Of a DNA stretch of 23,210 nt, positions 1 through 9,736 are shown piece by piece (the first letter of the stretch is position 1; the number at the start of each line of letters is the position of its first letter). The position numbers and the translations under genes are program-made. The notes under the pieces are model-generated. The model did not search any database and was not told the DNA's origin. It saw only the letters and a list, made by a program, of their open reading frames with translations. Origin of the DNA: Chromera velia (Eukaryota; Sar; Chromeraceae); NCBI GenBank assembly GCA_018398765.1, contig JAHBMJ010002059.1, positions 1 to 23,210 on the forward strand, read 5' to 3'.

Positions 1-1185
1 TAGTTTGGATGCCCGAGAGTATTGCTCCCTGGGAGGAAGGTTTCAGAGAGGAGCCCGGTTGAGGGATGGGATGGATAGGAAGGAAAGTTCGAGGGCGCTG
101 GTTGCCCTCGGCCTCCTCCAAATCCTCCTCTGCCCCCCCCTGCCCAGCCCCCTCGACCCCGATTGAACCCACCCCAAAAGTTGCTGCCTGCCTGCCCATA
201 CTGAGTCGGGGCGGCCTGTGCGAGAGACTAGGTGAGTGCAGCAATTTAGGCCTCCAGTTTGTCAAATCGGTCACTCTTTGGCTGCTCCTGCTTCTGCTTA
301 CCCTTCGGATTTTGATTCGCGTCTGCAGCTGCGACTTATGCCTTACCCTTCTGCTGTGAGTGTAGAAAACAAACTCGAGCGACGAGCTGGTGGTAGTCGT
401 TGTACACAGTGGGCTCCCTGGTCAAATCCAAGGAGAGAGACGGGTACAGGGTGCCCAGGAAGGGCATAACTCGGTTTAGTGCGGATGTCCAGGTTGGGAG
501 ATTCGCATGAGTTTCTCGAATGCCTCTTTGTGCGTTTTAAAGTCATCACCAGGGGTTAGTTTGAGCATAGAAAGCTCGTACACTGCCTGGTTCTTTTTGG
601 TCTCTGTTGGGGTCCACCGGAGTAAGAAGGCATCCTTGAGTTGTTGGAAGGTCAAGCGTTTCTTGCTCTCCTGGGCCAACCACTCCCATATGATGGGCTT
701 GATGAGATGCTTCTCCATGAGCATCCATCACTCTGCGTCTGTCAGGTTTGCCTTCGAAGCCTTTGCCTCAAACATCTCCCACCACTCGACCGGACAGTCT
801 TTGTCTGGGTCAAATTCCTTCACAATTGTGCGGATGTCAAGAGACTTGAGTTTAGAGAGGTCGACATCGTCGGGATTTTGCTGCTGCTGTTGCTGAACGG
901 GCTGTTGGGCTTGTTGTTAGGCTTGTAGCTGGGCTTGTTGCAGTTGGGCTTGTTGCTGGGCTTGCTGTTGTGCCGTCTGAAGGTCTGCCTGTGCCTGTGC
1001 CAGATCTGTCTGCGACTGTGCCAGCTGCTGCTGCAGGTTGGCAAATTGCTGCTGCAGCTGCTGGTCGTCTGCCATCTCCTCTTCGTCTTCCTCGAAGAGC
1101 TCCTGGAACCACTGATTGACTGCCTGGTTGGCTGGCAAGGAAGGGTTGAGGTAAACCCTTCCCGATCGTGTGGTCCCAAAGATGG
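1..1185 (-). pseudogene. Decayed LTR-retrotransposon gag gene
   Basis: Read on the minus strand, this stretch gives an acidic N-terminal segment (FEEDEEEMADD), a long Gln-rich probable coiled coil (about 1075-880, e.g. LQQQLAQSQTDLAQAQADLQ), then a Trp-rich helical gag-like domain (about 870-480, with VEWWEMF, IIWEWLAQ, LKDAFLLRWTP and FKTHKEAFEKLMR). After one frame change near 478 it continues with FLGTLYPSLSLDL, a Lys/Gln-rich linker and a C-terminal RGG-like tail (GGFNRGRGGWAGGG, about 135-95). This order matches Ty3/gypsy-type gag with an RGG box in place of a zinc knuckle. In-frame stops lie at 917-919, 728-730, 336-338, 246-248 and 228-230, so it is not functional. No ATG starts the frame; the 5' side is discussed with the 1186-1287 intron-like gap. 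The protease/pol part would lie beyond the left edge. The domain assignment is from pattern, not a search. Confidence 0.75.
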
Positions 1186-1287
1186 CTGCAACGAAAGAGA
1201 AACAGAGGCCGTGAAAAAGAACGTGCTCTGTCTACCACTTTTGTTGGTATGGCTAGCGTAACGGCAGCATGACGACTATCAACTTAC

Positions 1288-1393
1288 GTGTAAAGTCTGT
1301 GCATCTTTGGTTCGGGTCGTTCTTCCAGTTTGTTTGGACATTGCATAGAAACTGTGACACATGGTGCTCTGGATCTTTCAACCACGTTTATTT
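1288..1393 (-). pseudogene. Short upstream coding remnant joined in phase to gag
   Basis: On the minus strand, 1393 down to 1288 is open after a TAA and encodes about 34 residues including WLKDPEHHVSQFL and TNWKNDPNQRCTDF, which look like real protein. It ends at a canonical GTAAGT donor (1287-1282). A pyrimidine-rich TTGCAG acceptor ends at 1186. Splicing would remove 102 bp and continue in phase 1 straight into the gag frame. It could be the N-terminal part of gag, or an unrelated host exon next to the element. Function unknown. Confidence 0.4.
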
Positions 1394-1409
1394 AGATTTA
1401 ATTCGGACG

Positions 1410-1437
1410 CTCTGTATTGCGCATGTCCAATACAGAG
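1410..1437. repeat. Perfect 10-bp inverted repeat
   Basis: CTCTGTATTG at 1410-1419 and CAATACAGAG at 1428-1437 form a perfect stem with an 8-base loop. The word CAATACAG recurs at about 1484. Lies upstream of the gag remnant. Confidence 0.6.
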
Positions 1438-1761
1438 GGAGACTCTGTATCATCATTTCTCTATGACTTCTTTTCATTTATTGCAATACAGTCTGTTTGT
1501 TCAATTCCGTGCAACGCAATCAAGTGTTGTTTAGAAAGTGTTGCATGACTCGCGTGCGTGGCGTGCGTCAATCACTTTGGTCCTCCGGGACCGCACTCCT
1601 TGCATCCCTTCGGCCCAGAGCGCCACCCCGGCCGCTCGTCTCTGAGGCCTAACAATTGTATTGTTGAATAGATAGCATGATGATTGAAGGTTTTTTCATG
1701 CATGCCACGTCCCCATATATGTACATAAATATCCATACATAACAGACTAAATATGTACACA

Positions 1762-2052
1762 TGTAGAAGACCGTCACTAAGCTAAAGTGTCCTTTCGTCC
1801 TGTGTCATTGGATCGATTTTTGGAGCAGTCCCTTCTAAGTAGCCCATAGACCAAAGCATGCAAAGCGCAGACAGATTGTTATTTATTAGCGGCCTGGGAA
1901 ACCAGGCGGGCTACGGGGTGTGGTCTGAGCCTCAGCGATGAGGTACATCCCCCTGCCGTTTGCGAGGGCGACCTCTATAAGACAAAACGGCAACAGTGCT
2001 CTAGGGCACCACTAATCATTAATCACTAATGTAGAAGACTGCCACTAAGCTA
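1762..2052 (+). repeat. Direct repeat pair of 23 bp
   Basis: TGTAGAAGAC followed by CACTAAGCTA occurs at 1762-1784 and again at 2030-2052, with two mismatches in 23 bp and 268 bp between starts. The repeat flanks a GC-richer hairpin cluster (1892-2015). This may mark the ends of a small inserted element or a local duplication. Confidence 0.6.
1892..2015. other. Cluster of short hairpins, possible structured RNA or SINE
   Basis: Several perfect short stems lie close together: GCCTGG/CCAGGC with a GAAA tetraloop (1892-1907), CCTC/GAGG (1930-1943), GAGGT/ACCTC (1940-1975), and TGCCGTTT/AAACGGCA (1954-1961 with 1985-1992). The last two overlap, so they are alternatives. No open frame, no convincing Pol III A/B boxes. 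No known RNA family recognised. Confidence 0.3.
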
Positions 2053-2179
2053 TAAATAATTCGCAGTGCGAATCGATCCTATTGATTAATCAATCAACTA
2101 ATTAGTCACTCATTACTAATCCCAGCACTAATCAGTCACTTAATCAATCAACCAATTAATTTTTTTTTCTCTTTTTATC

Positions 2180-2248
2180 TGAGCATGCACTGTAATAGCA
2201 TGCTCAAAAAAAAAATCTTTTATTTTTATATCTGAGATGATATCTCAG
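2180..2248. repeat. Two adjacent hairpins flanked by T and A runs
   Basis: TGAGCATGC (2180-2188) pairs perfectly with GCATGCTCA (2198-2206), with a T-rich run before and a run of A after. CTGAGAT (2232-2238) pairs with ATCTCAG (2242-2248). Both are preceded by a TTTTTAT...CTGAG word. Just upstream (2011-2160) ACTAATCA-like words are repeated many times. Confidence 0.55.
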
Positions 2249-2259
2249 AAGATGATCAC

Positions 2260-3640
2260 AATAGATGTAAAAACCCGGGTCATGACTTGACAGCTAGGTC
2301 AAAAGACACAGGCTCACAGCTAAACACAGCCAGTACGTAGCCATTGCTCTAGCCATTGCTAGTCAGATACTCGGCTTAAAGACAGATGCGGCATGACTCC
2401 TTATATGCGGAGTCCCAATTTCCTGTCATGCAAAAGAACACACAGGAATGAAACAGAAGGGACGACAAAGGTGCCATTCACACTGCATGGCCACGTCTGC
2501 AAAAAGAAAGGGGCCACTGAGACCGCCTGTCAAACCTACACGGATCGTTTCGCATCTATAGTGAAAGGAAAGGAAGAAACCACCTCACCCGACGTGCTGT
2601 CATCAAGAAAAGAAAAAAACTGTGAACGTGATCTGGATCAATCGACTGACTGTGACGAAGTATAGACACAAACAGACCACTCGGAGGTCCTGCCCGGCGA
2701 TGAAACGGCAGCGAGTACAGACATACCATGTTTTTCTGTACTTATTCTTTGATCGTGTCTATCATACCTTCTTTTTCTGTCTCTCTCTCGTCCGTTCCAG
2801 AGCTTGCCAAATCGTGACTTCTATCCACGAAACAGATAAATGCAAAACCAATAGGAAACCTGGTCCAGGAGCAGGACCTACTCAGCATGGCCAGACCCCA
2901 TGCAGACTGAATTGAATGTCTTGCCCCCCCCCCCGCACGGATCAAATCGCAAAGTCACTCCTGCATGCATGTGCAAGTACGCTAACGTCTAGGCTAACGT
3001 GCCTGCCCGGATCGACGGAAGACCACCCCGCGAGCCCCATAGAGATCGAAAAAGACAGAGACCCTGTGCATAGACTGACAAAACCACTTCGTCTTCCCTC
3101 GGCCGTTTGGTCAAGCGGCCCGTTTCATGCATATTCGTTCGTACACTCATTCACGCACTTCACTTTCACGGACCTCACAAAAATGAGACAAGAAAGGTGT
3201 GCAGCAATGACAAATTAAAGGTAAAAGATTGTATGGTACAACCCTGCGCACGGGCTTCCGGCAGCCTTTGCCGCTGAGTATCTGTCTCGCTTTTCTTTGT
3301 TTGCTTCTCGAGCCGTGAATGCTTGATTTCGTTGTTTCCTCTGTTGCAAATCAATTCTGTTAACTTGCTCACGTCCATTTCTGCACTCTCTCCGTTTTTG
3401 CTTCTTTGCCACGTTCGGGAGAAACGCCTTCCCTCCATTTTCGCGTTTTCTCTTTTTTTTTTTTGCCACAACAGGACAACTTCCGCATGATTCAATTCAC
3501 CAGTGTGAGGAAAACACATTTTGGGAGCTGATGCAATCAACAAAACGTCAAAAAGGCCTTTCTATTCTCTTACAAGCTATGCAGGGAAGTTCACAGAGAC
3601 AGACACGACACCTAGGCTCTAATGAGCCTCCCGAGATGAT
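2260..3640. other. Intergenic stretch without recognised gene
   Basis: Open frames here are short and their translations show no domain, compositional or splice-site support. A candidate at 2393-2665 encodes 90 residues rich in Lys/Thr/Glu that I do not recognise. Nothing convincing seen on either strand. Confidence 0.5.
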
Positions 3641-3649
3641 TCGCCGCGT

Positions 3650-3795
3650 TCCTTTTCCTTCCTTCTTTCCTGCTTGATTTTTCTTTCCCTTCTTCCTTCC
3701 TTCCTTCTTTCCTTCTTTCCTGCTTGATTCTTCTTTACTTCCTTCCTTCTTTCCTGATTGATTTCCTTCCTTCCTTCACTCTTTCTTTTCCTCCT
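3650..3795 (+). repeat. CCTT/CTTT pyrimidine microsatellite
   Basis: Imperfect CCTT and CTTT units, interrupted by two near copies of TTCCTGCTTGATTTTTC. Creates artificial Arg/Lys/Glu-rich open frames on the minus strand. Confidence 0.85.
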
Positions 3796-4159
3796 CCCTC
3801 ACCCAGCTTCAAGTCACCACACACGCACAGACACACGCATACACATGCATGGAGTGAGAAAGACAAGAAGAGAGAGAGACACAAAATCGATCGCACCCGT
3901 TCGTGCGACGAGAGGCAAGTTAAAAACCTTTCATTTAGTGATAAACAGAAGCGATAGAAACGATCGAATAACAAAAACGGCAAGGAAGAATAGAAGGGAC
4001 CCCGCCAATGTGCAAGAACAAACCCACGCAAACCGAACTGTCGTTGAATGGTGGAAGAATACATCAGCCAGATCATAAATGAATGCCGCTCCCTCTGTAC
4101 CTTCCCAATCGACAAAGATCCACTCAAAAACGACTTGGGAGAGAGGTGAAAGACGGAAC

Positions 4160-4206
4160 GCTCTCTCTTCCTCTCTCTCTCTCTCTCGCGCGCGCGCTCT
4201 GTGTGT
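4160..4206 (+). repeat. (CT)n-(CG)n-(TG)n tract
   Basis: A run of CT dinucleotides passes into CGCGCGCGCG and then GTGTGT. The alternating purine-pyrimidine part is capable of Z-DNA. Confidence 0.85.
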
Positions 4207-4713
4207 TTACTGGGGGGGGAAGGGGTTGTGAGAGTGCTTCGGGCAAGAGGGGGTCCATACAGACACACATTTCGATCGGCCTTCTGCCTCCCATCCCCTC
4301 CTAGATCCTCTCTCTCTTTTGTTTTGTCGCGTCTTTTTACTTCTTCTTTCTTTACGTCATTTCCGCTCCAAACGAGGAAGCCCGCTCTCCCATGCAGCTG
4401 TTTTGTTCTTGCTTTGTTACTTCCCCTTTTTTTCTTTCCTTCGTCACGTCCCTGACGTATTCCTGCTCCTTCCATCCCCTCTCATCTTCTGATTGCCCGA
4501 TTTCTTCGTTTTTCTTTCCTACTCCCCCCCCTTTATTCCGCAGTACCAGTTGAAAAGGACAAAAGACTTGGATTCGGTTTTTCTGCCAGCCCTCACTCAG
4601 GTATGAAAGAAGCTTTGCTTTCAACGTAGAGTGACTGGAAGCAGACGCGAAGACGACTGGAGGAGGTTCACTTGTTATGCTGTCGTGATTAATGAATAGC
4701 TGCGACTGCAGTA

Positions 4714-4776
4714 TCATTCATTCATTCATTCATGCATTCATTCATTCACTCACTCATTCAAATATATTCATTCATT
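4714..4776 (+). repeat. (CATT)n microsatellite
   Basis: About fifteen CATT/CACT units with few interruptions, downstream of the minus-strand oxygenase gene. Confidence 0.85.
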
Positions 4777-4881
4777 TGCTGGTGTCCTGTATTCCTTCCC
4801 GATGACTTTTCTTTTCATTTCATTTCTGCACCTCCACCGGCCGCAGACCCGAAAAAAGAAAATCCTTTCCTCCCTAGACCC

Positions 4882-6423
4882 TCAATAGATTTGCACGGTT
4901 TTCTCATCCACCTCGTCAAGGTTCTCCCCTCTGTCCAGGTACTTTCTCCGCACCCTCTCTCCGTAAAGAGACACGTTCTTCAGAGGCGTTCCCTTCCGTC
5001 CCTCTACACTGTCGTAGGACAGCACCGCCAGAATCCTCTTCCGGCCTCCATACACGCATCGAACGCGATGGAGAGAGCGGTTGCCGCAGAAGAGGTTCAG
5101 CGTGCCCGCTTCCGACTTCGACACACGGGTAGGGACCTCTCCCCTGAAGACCTTTGCGTACTCAGAGTATCTGCACGCACGGGTATTCACACAACACAAG
5201 AAAGTCAAAATCTCTCTCTCGCATTATGTACAGCATCACTGAGGATGGAGAGAGACCGAGGGGTACGCAGGACAGAGAGTGGTCGGAGAAAGACGTCAAA
5301 CATGCAGAAAGCGAAGTAAAACTGGTGCTTTGCTTCTCTTCCAGAACTTTTAAATCAACAGCCGCAATACATTTGTATACACGTGCAGTGGAATCTACGA
5401 TCTGACGGCTGTTCACCTCTCCTCCCCATTGGGTTCTCTGATGAATGGGACGAACTCGAACTCGCCCCCTTGCTCTGCAGGCTGCACCATCATGGTGACA
5501 ACAAAATCGCTGCCGTCGAAGTGCCAGCACCTGCAGGGACAGGAGCACAAGGAAACAAGCAAAGGGGAGACCTCATGCAGATTTTTTGTCGTCCCCCTTT
5601 CCTTGCTGTTGATGTTTGCCACCGAATGCTTGGCGTGACAACCACTCTGACGAATCACAAGATGTTTGCACTGTCTTTCTTCGACCTGACTGTGCATCAG
5701 CGCGACCTTTTCTTCGTGCAGGGTGTGTATGCATGTTTAATACAACATAAGAAATTCAAATGAATGCGGAGACGGCAGAAAGAAAGAAGCGGACCTGGAA
5801 CCAGAGTCCCTCATGTACATCACGTTCAGTTTCTGGAATTCGTCTCCGAAAGGGAAAAGACGCTGCACCCCCAAAACTTCAGCGAGGAAGGCTTTCAGGG
5901 GCTCCCACTCGTACACACGGTTGACGATGCTCTCAGTCGGGATGCAGTCAGCGGCCACGGCCCACACGTTCTGTACGGTCTTGTAGTTCAGAGCGTGGTT
6001 CTCCCCAATCTCCCCCCCCTTCTCTAGTTCCAGCTTCTTCATGAACTCTTGGGAAGTTCCCCAAGGACTCAAAACTTCCATACGCTGGTGAGAAGGCAGA
6101 TTGTCCACCTGTTTGGCCATCAGAGTGACGAAGTCCTCTCGAATGAAACCAGGAAAGGAGACAGACCCAATTTCTGCGATTTTTTCTTTGCACCGCTGAA
6201 TCAGCGCGGCATATTCGGGGCTCTCTGGGCTGGTGAGGGGGTACTTGTCTAGATCCACGATGGAAGCCATATCAGGAGTTCCAGCAGTCGCAGTGGAAAA
6301 AATTATGTCCGGGGAAGTACCGCCAAGGCTGCCCATTTTGCGTTCAAAGAATAATTTGGAGACGGGAGACGCCAGACAGTCAGGATCGGCCCTTTTCCTG
6401 CGTTGAGTGTTTTGCCCTGTCAC
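4882..6423 (-). CDS. 2OG-Fe(II) oxygenase, ArpA/HalD-like (three exons)
   Basis: Predicted soluble non-haem iron dioxygenase. Exons on the minus strand are 6423-5795, 5530-5417 and 5170-4882, giving 343 residues. Introns of 264 and 246 bp have CCAG|GTCC and AGAG|GTGA donors and TGCAG acceptors, and all phases agree. Visible family features: an N-terminal helical part with SVSFPGF, FQKLNVMYMRD before the core, HxD iron ligands in CWHFDGSDF (His213, Asp215), QGGEFEFVPFIR, the third ligand in GNRSLHRV (His282), and a likely 2OG-binding Arg293 in GGRKRILAVLSYD. ArpA/HalD-type enzymes hydroxylate or halogenate amino acids; the retained Asp argues for hydroxylation. Substrate unknown. The first ATG is used, but Met52 (6270), starting MASIVDLDKYPL, fits the usual family start and may be the true one. 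Stop TGA at 4884-4882. Confidence 0.85.
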
Positions 6424-7100
6424 CGGAACTTCTTCTTCTTCTTTCTGGCTGGTCGAAGCTGCGCTGAATTGCGCTGATAATCACAACCGTATACACAGCA
6501 CCACTCTGCGCGCAGACACTGAATGGGGGATCGAGAAATGTCTTCATGCTCCCTTCACTGAGAAAATCTGAGAAAATTGCAAGAGCTGGCCGCCGCGAGC
6601 GCGGGCCGCGGCCCCATGCATGCATGCATGCAATCCGGCCGCCGCCGCGCGATCCCCGTAGCGACGTTAATCATCTCCCATATTCTCCCATCCATGCAGT
6701 GAATTGCAGTGACACATGCATTTTTTGCCTTAAGTTGTGCATATGCAGGCCGCGGAGATGATCTCTGATGATCCGAATTGATCCGAGGAGTCGGCAAGGA
6801 CCAATGATGCAACCATCCAACATACGGGTTTTTCATTGAGATGTGCCCCTCCATACGTATATATAGTAGTTTCTCTTCTCGGAAGCAGAGACTCTTCCAT
6901 GGTTCCGGATCCGCTGCGGAGATACATATCTGTGTAGGGCTGCTGTAAGGCTTCTGGCTGTGGCAGATTCGTGGCCCAGTACGTCTACCAAGCTTGATGC
7001 CCTCAGAGAAGTTTATTAATATTTAGAGTGGAGCAGAACTGTTTTAAGAAGCGGACTTTCCTCTTGTCGCTCCAGCCTCAATTATTTTTTTTTTTCCGAA
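6424..7100. promoter_or_regulatory. Shared region between divergent genes
   Basis: About 680 bp between the start of the minus-strand oxygenase and the plus-strand gene at 7101, so it probably holds both promoters and 5' UTRs. It contains a GC-rich block (6585-6660), a palindromic CATGCA repeat (6615-6632), a TATATATAG word at about 6858 on the plus strand, and a T-run (7085-7095) just before the 7101 ATG. No element can be assigned firmly. Confidence 0.45.
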
Positions 7101-7823
7101 ATGCCCGAGTCATTGTTCCCGGTCTCTTTCCTCTCTGCGAGTGAAACAGAATCGGCATTCATGCCCAGTGTCGGCCTTCTGGCTGACCTCGTGACTCCTT
7201 TTGTGGATGGTGGGCGCTTCCTTTTCTATGCCTCAGTGTGCCGAGACTTCCACAAGGCCTACATGAAACAGAAGAAAGACCCGTGTGCAACGACCCTCCA
7301 GTCGGTGTTCGAGGACTGTGACACTCAAACTTCAGAGAGCTCTCGGTTCTCTTATGTCATGTCACACTTCAACAGAGAGGGCGACAACCACAACCGGCAG
7401 ACCCTTGCCACTGGGGGATCTGTTTGCGGCAGGTGGCGGAAAGGTGCGAAAGTTCCTGCAGCGGCCTTTCTCGTCTTCCTTCTCAAGGCAGCCCTCAAGA
7501 CCCCGCAAGCGCTTCGCATCACCAAGTCCATTGCAACACATTTAGACGTTCCTCCTGCCCTGCTTCTCTTTGCACATGTGGAAGAGGACGGCAACCTCCT
7601 CGTCTTTCCCGATCTCGAGGAGGGGGGGGAGGACCGCATCCCTACTCTCATTGCGACTTTCAAAGAGTTTGGACTCCTGGATGACCTGATCGAGTTGAGG
7701 CAGATGTTCTTCTCGATTGGTCTCAACCTCACTGATTTCATTCGAGACCCAACACACACCTTCTTCTCCATCCAGGCTGCTACCTTCATCCACCTTGGGG
7801 CTGTTGAGAGCCTCCAGTCTTGA
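7101..7823 (+). CDS. Hypothetical protein, F-box-like N-terminus (5' exon)
   Basis: A 240-codon frame starting at ATG 7101 (next Met at residue 21). Residues about 25-52 (LLADLVTPFVDGGRFLFYAS, then VCRDFHKAY) resemble the F-box-like start of large ankyrin-type protein families in algae and oomycetes, followed by a Ser/Thr segment and helical segments (about 120-240, with AAAFLVFLLKAALKTP and LLDDLIELRQMFF). The frame stops with TGA at 7821-7823, but the next frame (7913-9045) looks like its continuation because it lacks a start codon and begins at a good splice acceptor. No strong donor of the needed phase is visible; a weak one is G|GTCTCA after 7719. Product role unknown; family link is inference. 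Confidence 0.6.
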   Translation: MPESLFPVSFLSASETESAFMPSVGLLADLVTPFVDGGRFLFYASVCRDFHKAYMKQKKDPCATTLQSVFEDCDTQTSESSRFSYVMSHFNREGDNHNRQTLATGGSVCGRWRKGAKVPAAAFLVFLLKAALKTPQALRITKSIATHLDVPPALLLFAHVEEDGNLLVFPDLEEGGEDRIPTLIATFKEFGLLDDLIELRQMFFSIGLNLTDFIRDPTHTFFSIQAATFIHLGAVESLQS

Positions 7824-7912
7824 CAATGTCTGGAGGGGCGGCTGGAGGGGAATTGTGTGAAGAAGAGGAGAGGAGGCAACCGTGACGGTCCACCCCTTCC
7901 CTTCTCTTCCAG

Positions 7913-9045
7913 TGCCAGTACCCCCTTCGAGTCCTGCTCTGGGAGATCATCCCTCCGAGTGGGACGACTGGCAGGATGACTCAGTGGCTGAGCCTGACTC
8001 CGAACCCTCGGAGGAGGCGAGTGAGCCGCGAGACGAAAAAGATTCCCAGAAAGAGTACCCCTCCAACAAACCAGCAGCAGAAGCCCCCTTGTCCATCCCG
8101 CCTCTCAGCCCAGAGGCCCTCGCAGAATTGCACAACCATCTCTGTCAGAAATCACAGAGAGACCGCACAGCAGAGCAGATCAGTGTCACCAAGGCATTGG
8201 AAGAAGTCGTTGTGAAGGCTTGTGTTGAGTCTTGGAGGGTGGGGGAGGAGCTGATCTGGTTTTTGTTGTGGCGTCGATTTTCGGAGGGGGGGAGCGCCAA
8301 GCGTATGCTCGAGGCCTATGTGTCCAGGTTGTCCGACTTCCTCGCTGCCGAAGTGCCACGCACAGTCCAGAGAGTGGAGGTCACCCCAAGGTGGGATGCT
8401 CTGGACGGATGGTGGTTCCTGAGGGTCGTTCAGTTCTACTGCCGGAATCAAGACAGTGGCTGGCTGATCGACTATGCGAATGAGCCGACAGTGAATTCAG
8501 GGGAAGACTTCGAAAAACTTCGATTGGGTCTCCTGAACTTGTGCGTGTCTGTGTGCAAGGAGCAGGTGCAGAAGGGGGGGGTAGCTGGAGAGAGCTTCTC
8601 GCGTGCTTTCGAATCGGTCTTGCGAGTTCTTCTCAGCAGGGGGGATGTGGTTCTCCTGAAAGCGTTGATCTTGACCATGGGGGAAGATGCATTCTTCCAT
8701 GTGTTCATGAGTGACCGCTGTGCAGATTTCAACAGATACTACAACAAGAATCAGATTGAGGTCATTCGCTATCTCCGTCAGCTGCGACCGGAGTGGCAAC
8801 CCGGACTGCCGCTTCCGAAACGCGAGCGTGTATCGGGGAGGACTTATTACAAGGCGGTGATTCTGGAGGACTGGAGGGAGGTCAAATTTCTCGTCTACGA
8901 GTGTGGTCTCTCCTGGGAGTATATCTTGGGAGCGTCCCGTCACGGCCGGTTGAACGGTCCACGTGCATTCCTCGACTGCTATCTGCAAGAAAACAGAGGA
9001 GGCAGGCATCCCCTCGAAGCTTCTTCCAGGTCTTGTACAGTTTGA
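7913..9045 (+). CDS. Hypothetical protein, probable 3' exon of the 7101 gene
   Basis: Long plus-strand frame that opens right after a pyrimidine-rich CTTCTCTTCCAG acceptor (ending 7912) and has no nearby ATG, so it is probably an internal or last exon. It begins with a Pro/Ser and acidic low-complexity part (EWDDWQDDSVAEPDSEPSEE), then a helical region with aromatic pairs (VGEELIWFLLWRRF, DGWWFLRVVQFYC) and ends with ankyrin-like wording (RTYYKAVILEDWREVKFLVY, then ILGASRHGRL). Stop at 9043-9045. I do not recognise a named family; degenerate ankyrin-type helices are my best guess. It may be a separate gene if the upstream frame truly ends at 7823. Confidence 0.6.
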
Positions 9046-9730
9046 CGGTGTGTGGAAGCTGGCCATTTCTTTTCCGACGTGGAGACGGGGGGTCGCTTCG
9101 GGTTACAGAGATGCCTTTGGGGCAATCAACTCCCTGGCACCTCCGAAGGCGCGAAAGAGGTCCCACTAGGCTGGTTTGGGGGCGTCAGGCCAACAAAGCT
9201 TAACCGTGACTCGTTTTTCTCTGCAGCTGGGGGCCAGGCAGGCACAATGGCATGCCCGGCCATGCCGCATACGCGGTCCAATCTTCGTAGCAAATCTCTA
9301 AACAGAGTTTTATAGCGTAACTTTAACTAGACCTTTAATCACTCCAGACAGGTTTTCTGCATAACGTACAGTGTTTAAACGTCACTTAAAAAGTATGTTT
9401 TGCAGCGCGCGCCGCGCGATATGTCATGCACTGATTATGATTGATTGATTGATTGATTGATAGATAGGTTCCATACTAGGCCTTCCCGCTATGTCTATCT
9501 GTTGTTATGATATATATAGGTTATGTTATACCACTGGCATAATTTAAAAAAAAAAATAAAACGAATGCGGAGCCTACTGATTAATCAGCAGATTCAGTGT
9601 AGAATACTGTAGAACTTACCTCTACTTACTTCTAAAAAAATTAACTTGTTACCTAAGTTTAGATATAGGTACCGTAATAATCGTATCTATCGTCATAACG
9701 CAAAACTCACATATCCGGTGGAAAGAGCGT
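9046..9730. other. Intergenic stretch, AT-rich with GATT repeat
   Basis: No supported gene. Contains a (TGAT)n/(GATA)n run at 9439-9467, a GCGCGCCGCGCG word at about 9405 and A/T-rich sequence up to the reverse transcriptase remnant. Confidence 0.6.
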
Positions 9731-9736
9731 TATAAG

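Noticed and set aside
1890-1920. Resemblance to the 3' part of 5S rRNA (GCCTGGGAA..CCAGG)
   Set aside because: Only the hairpin words match; the upstream internal control region and the rest of 5S rRNA are absent.
3735-4475. 246-codon minus-strand open frame rich in Arg, Lys and Glu
   Set aside because: It is made from CT/CCTT simple repeats and has no domain-like wording or splice context.
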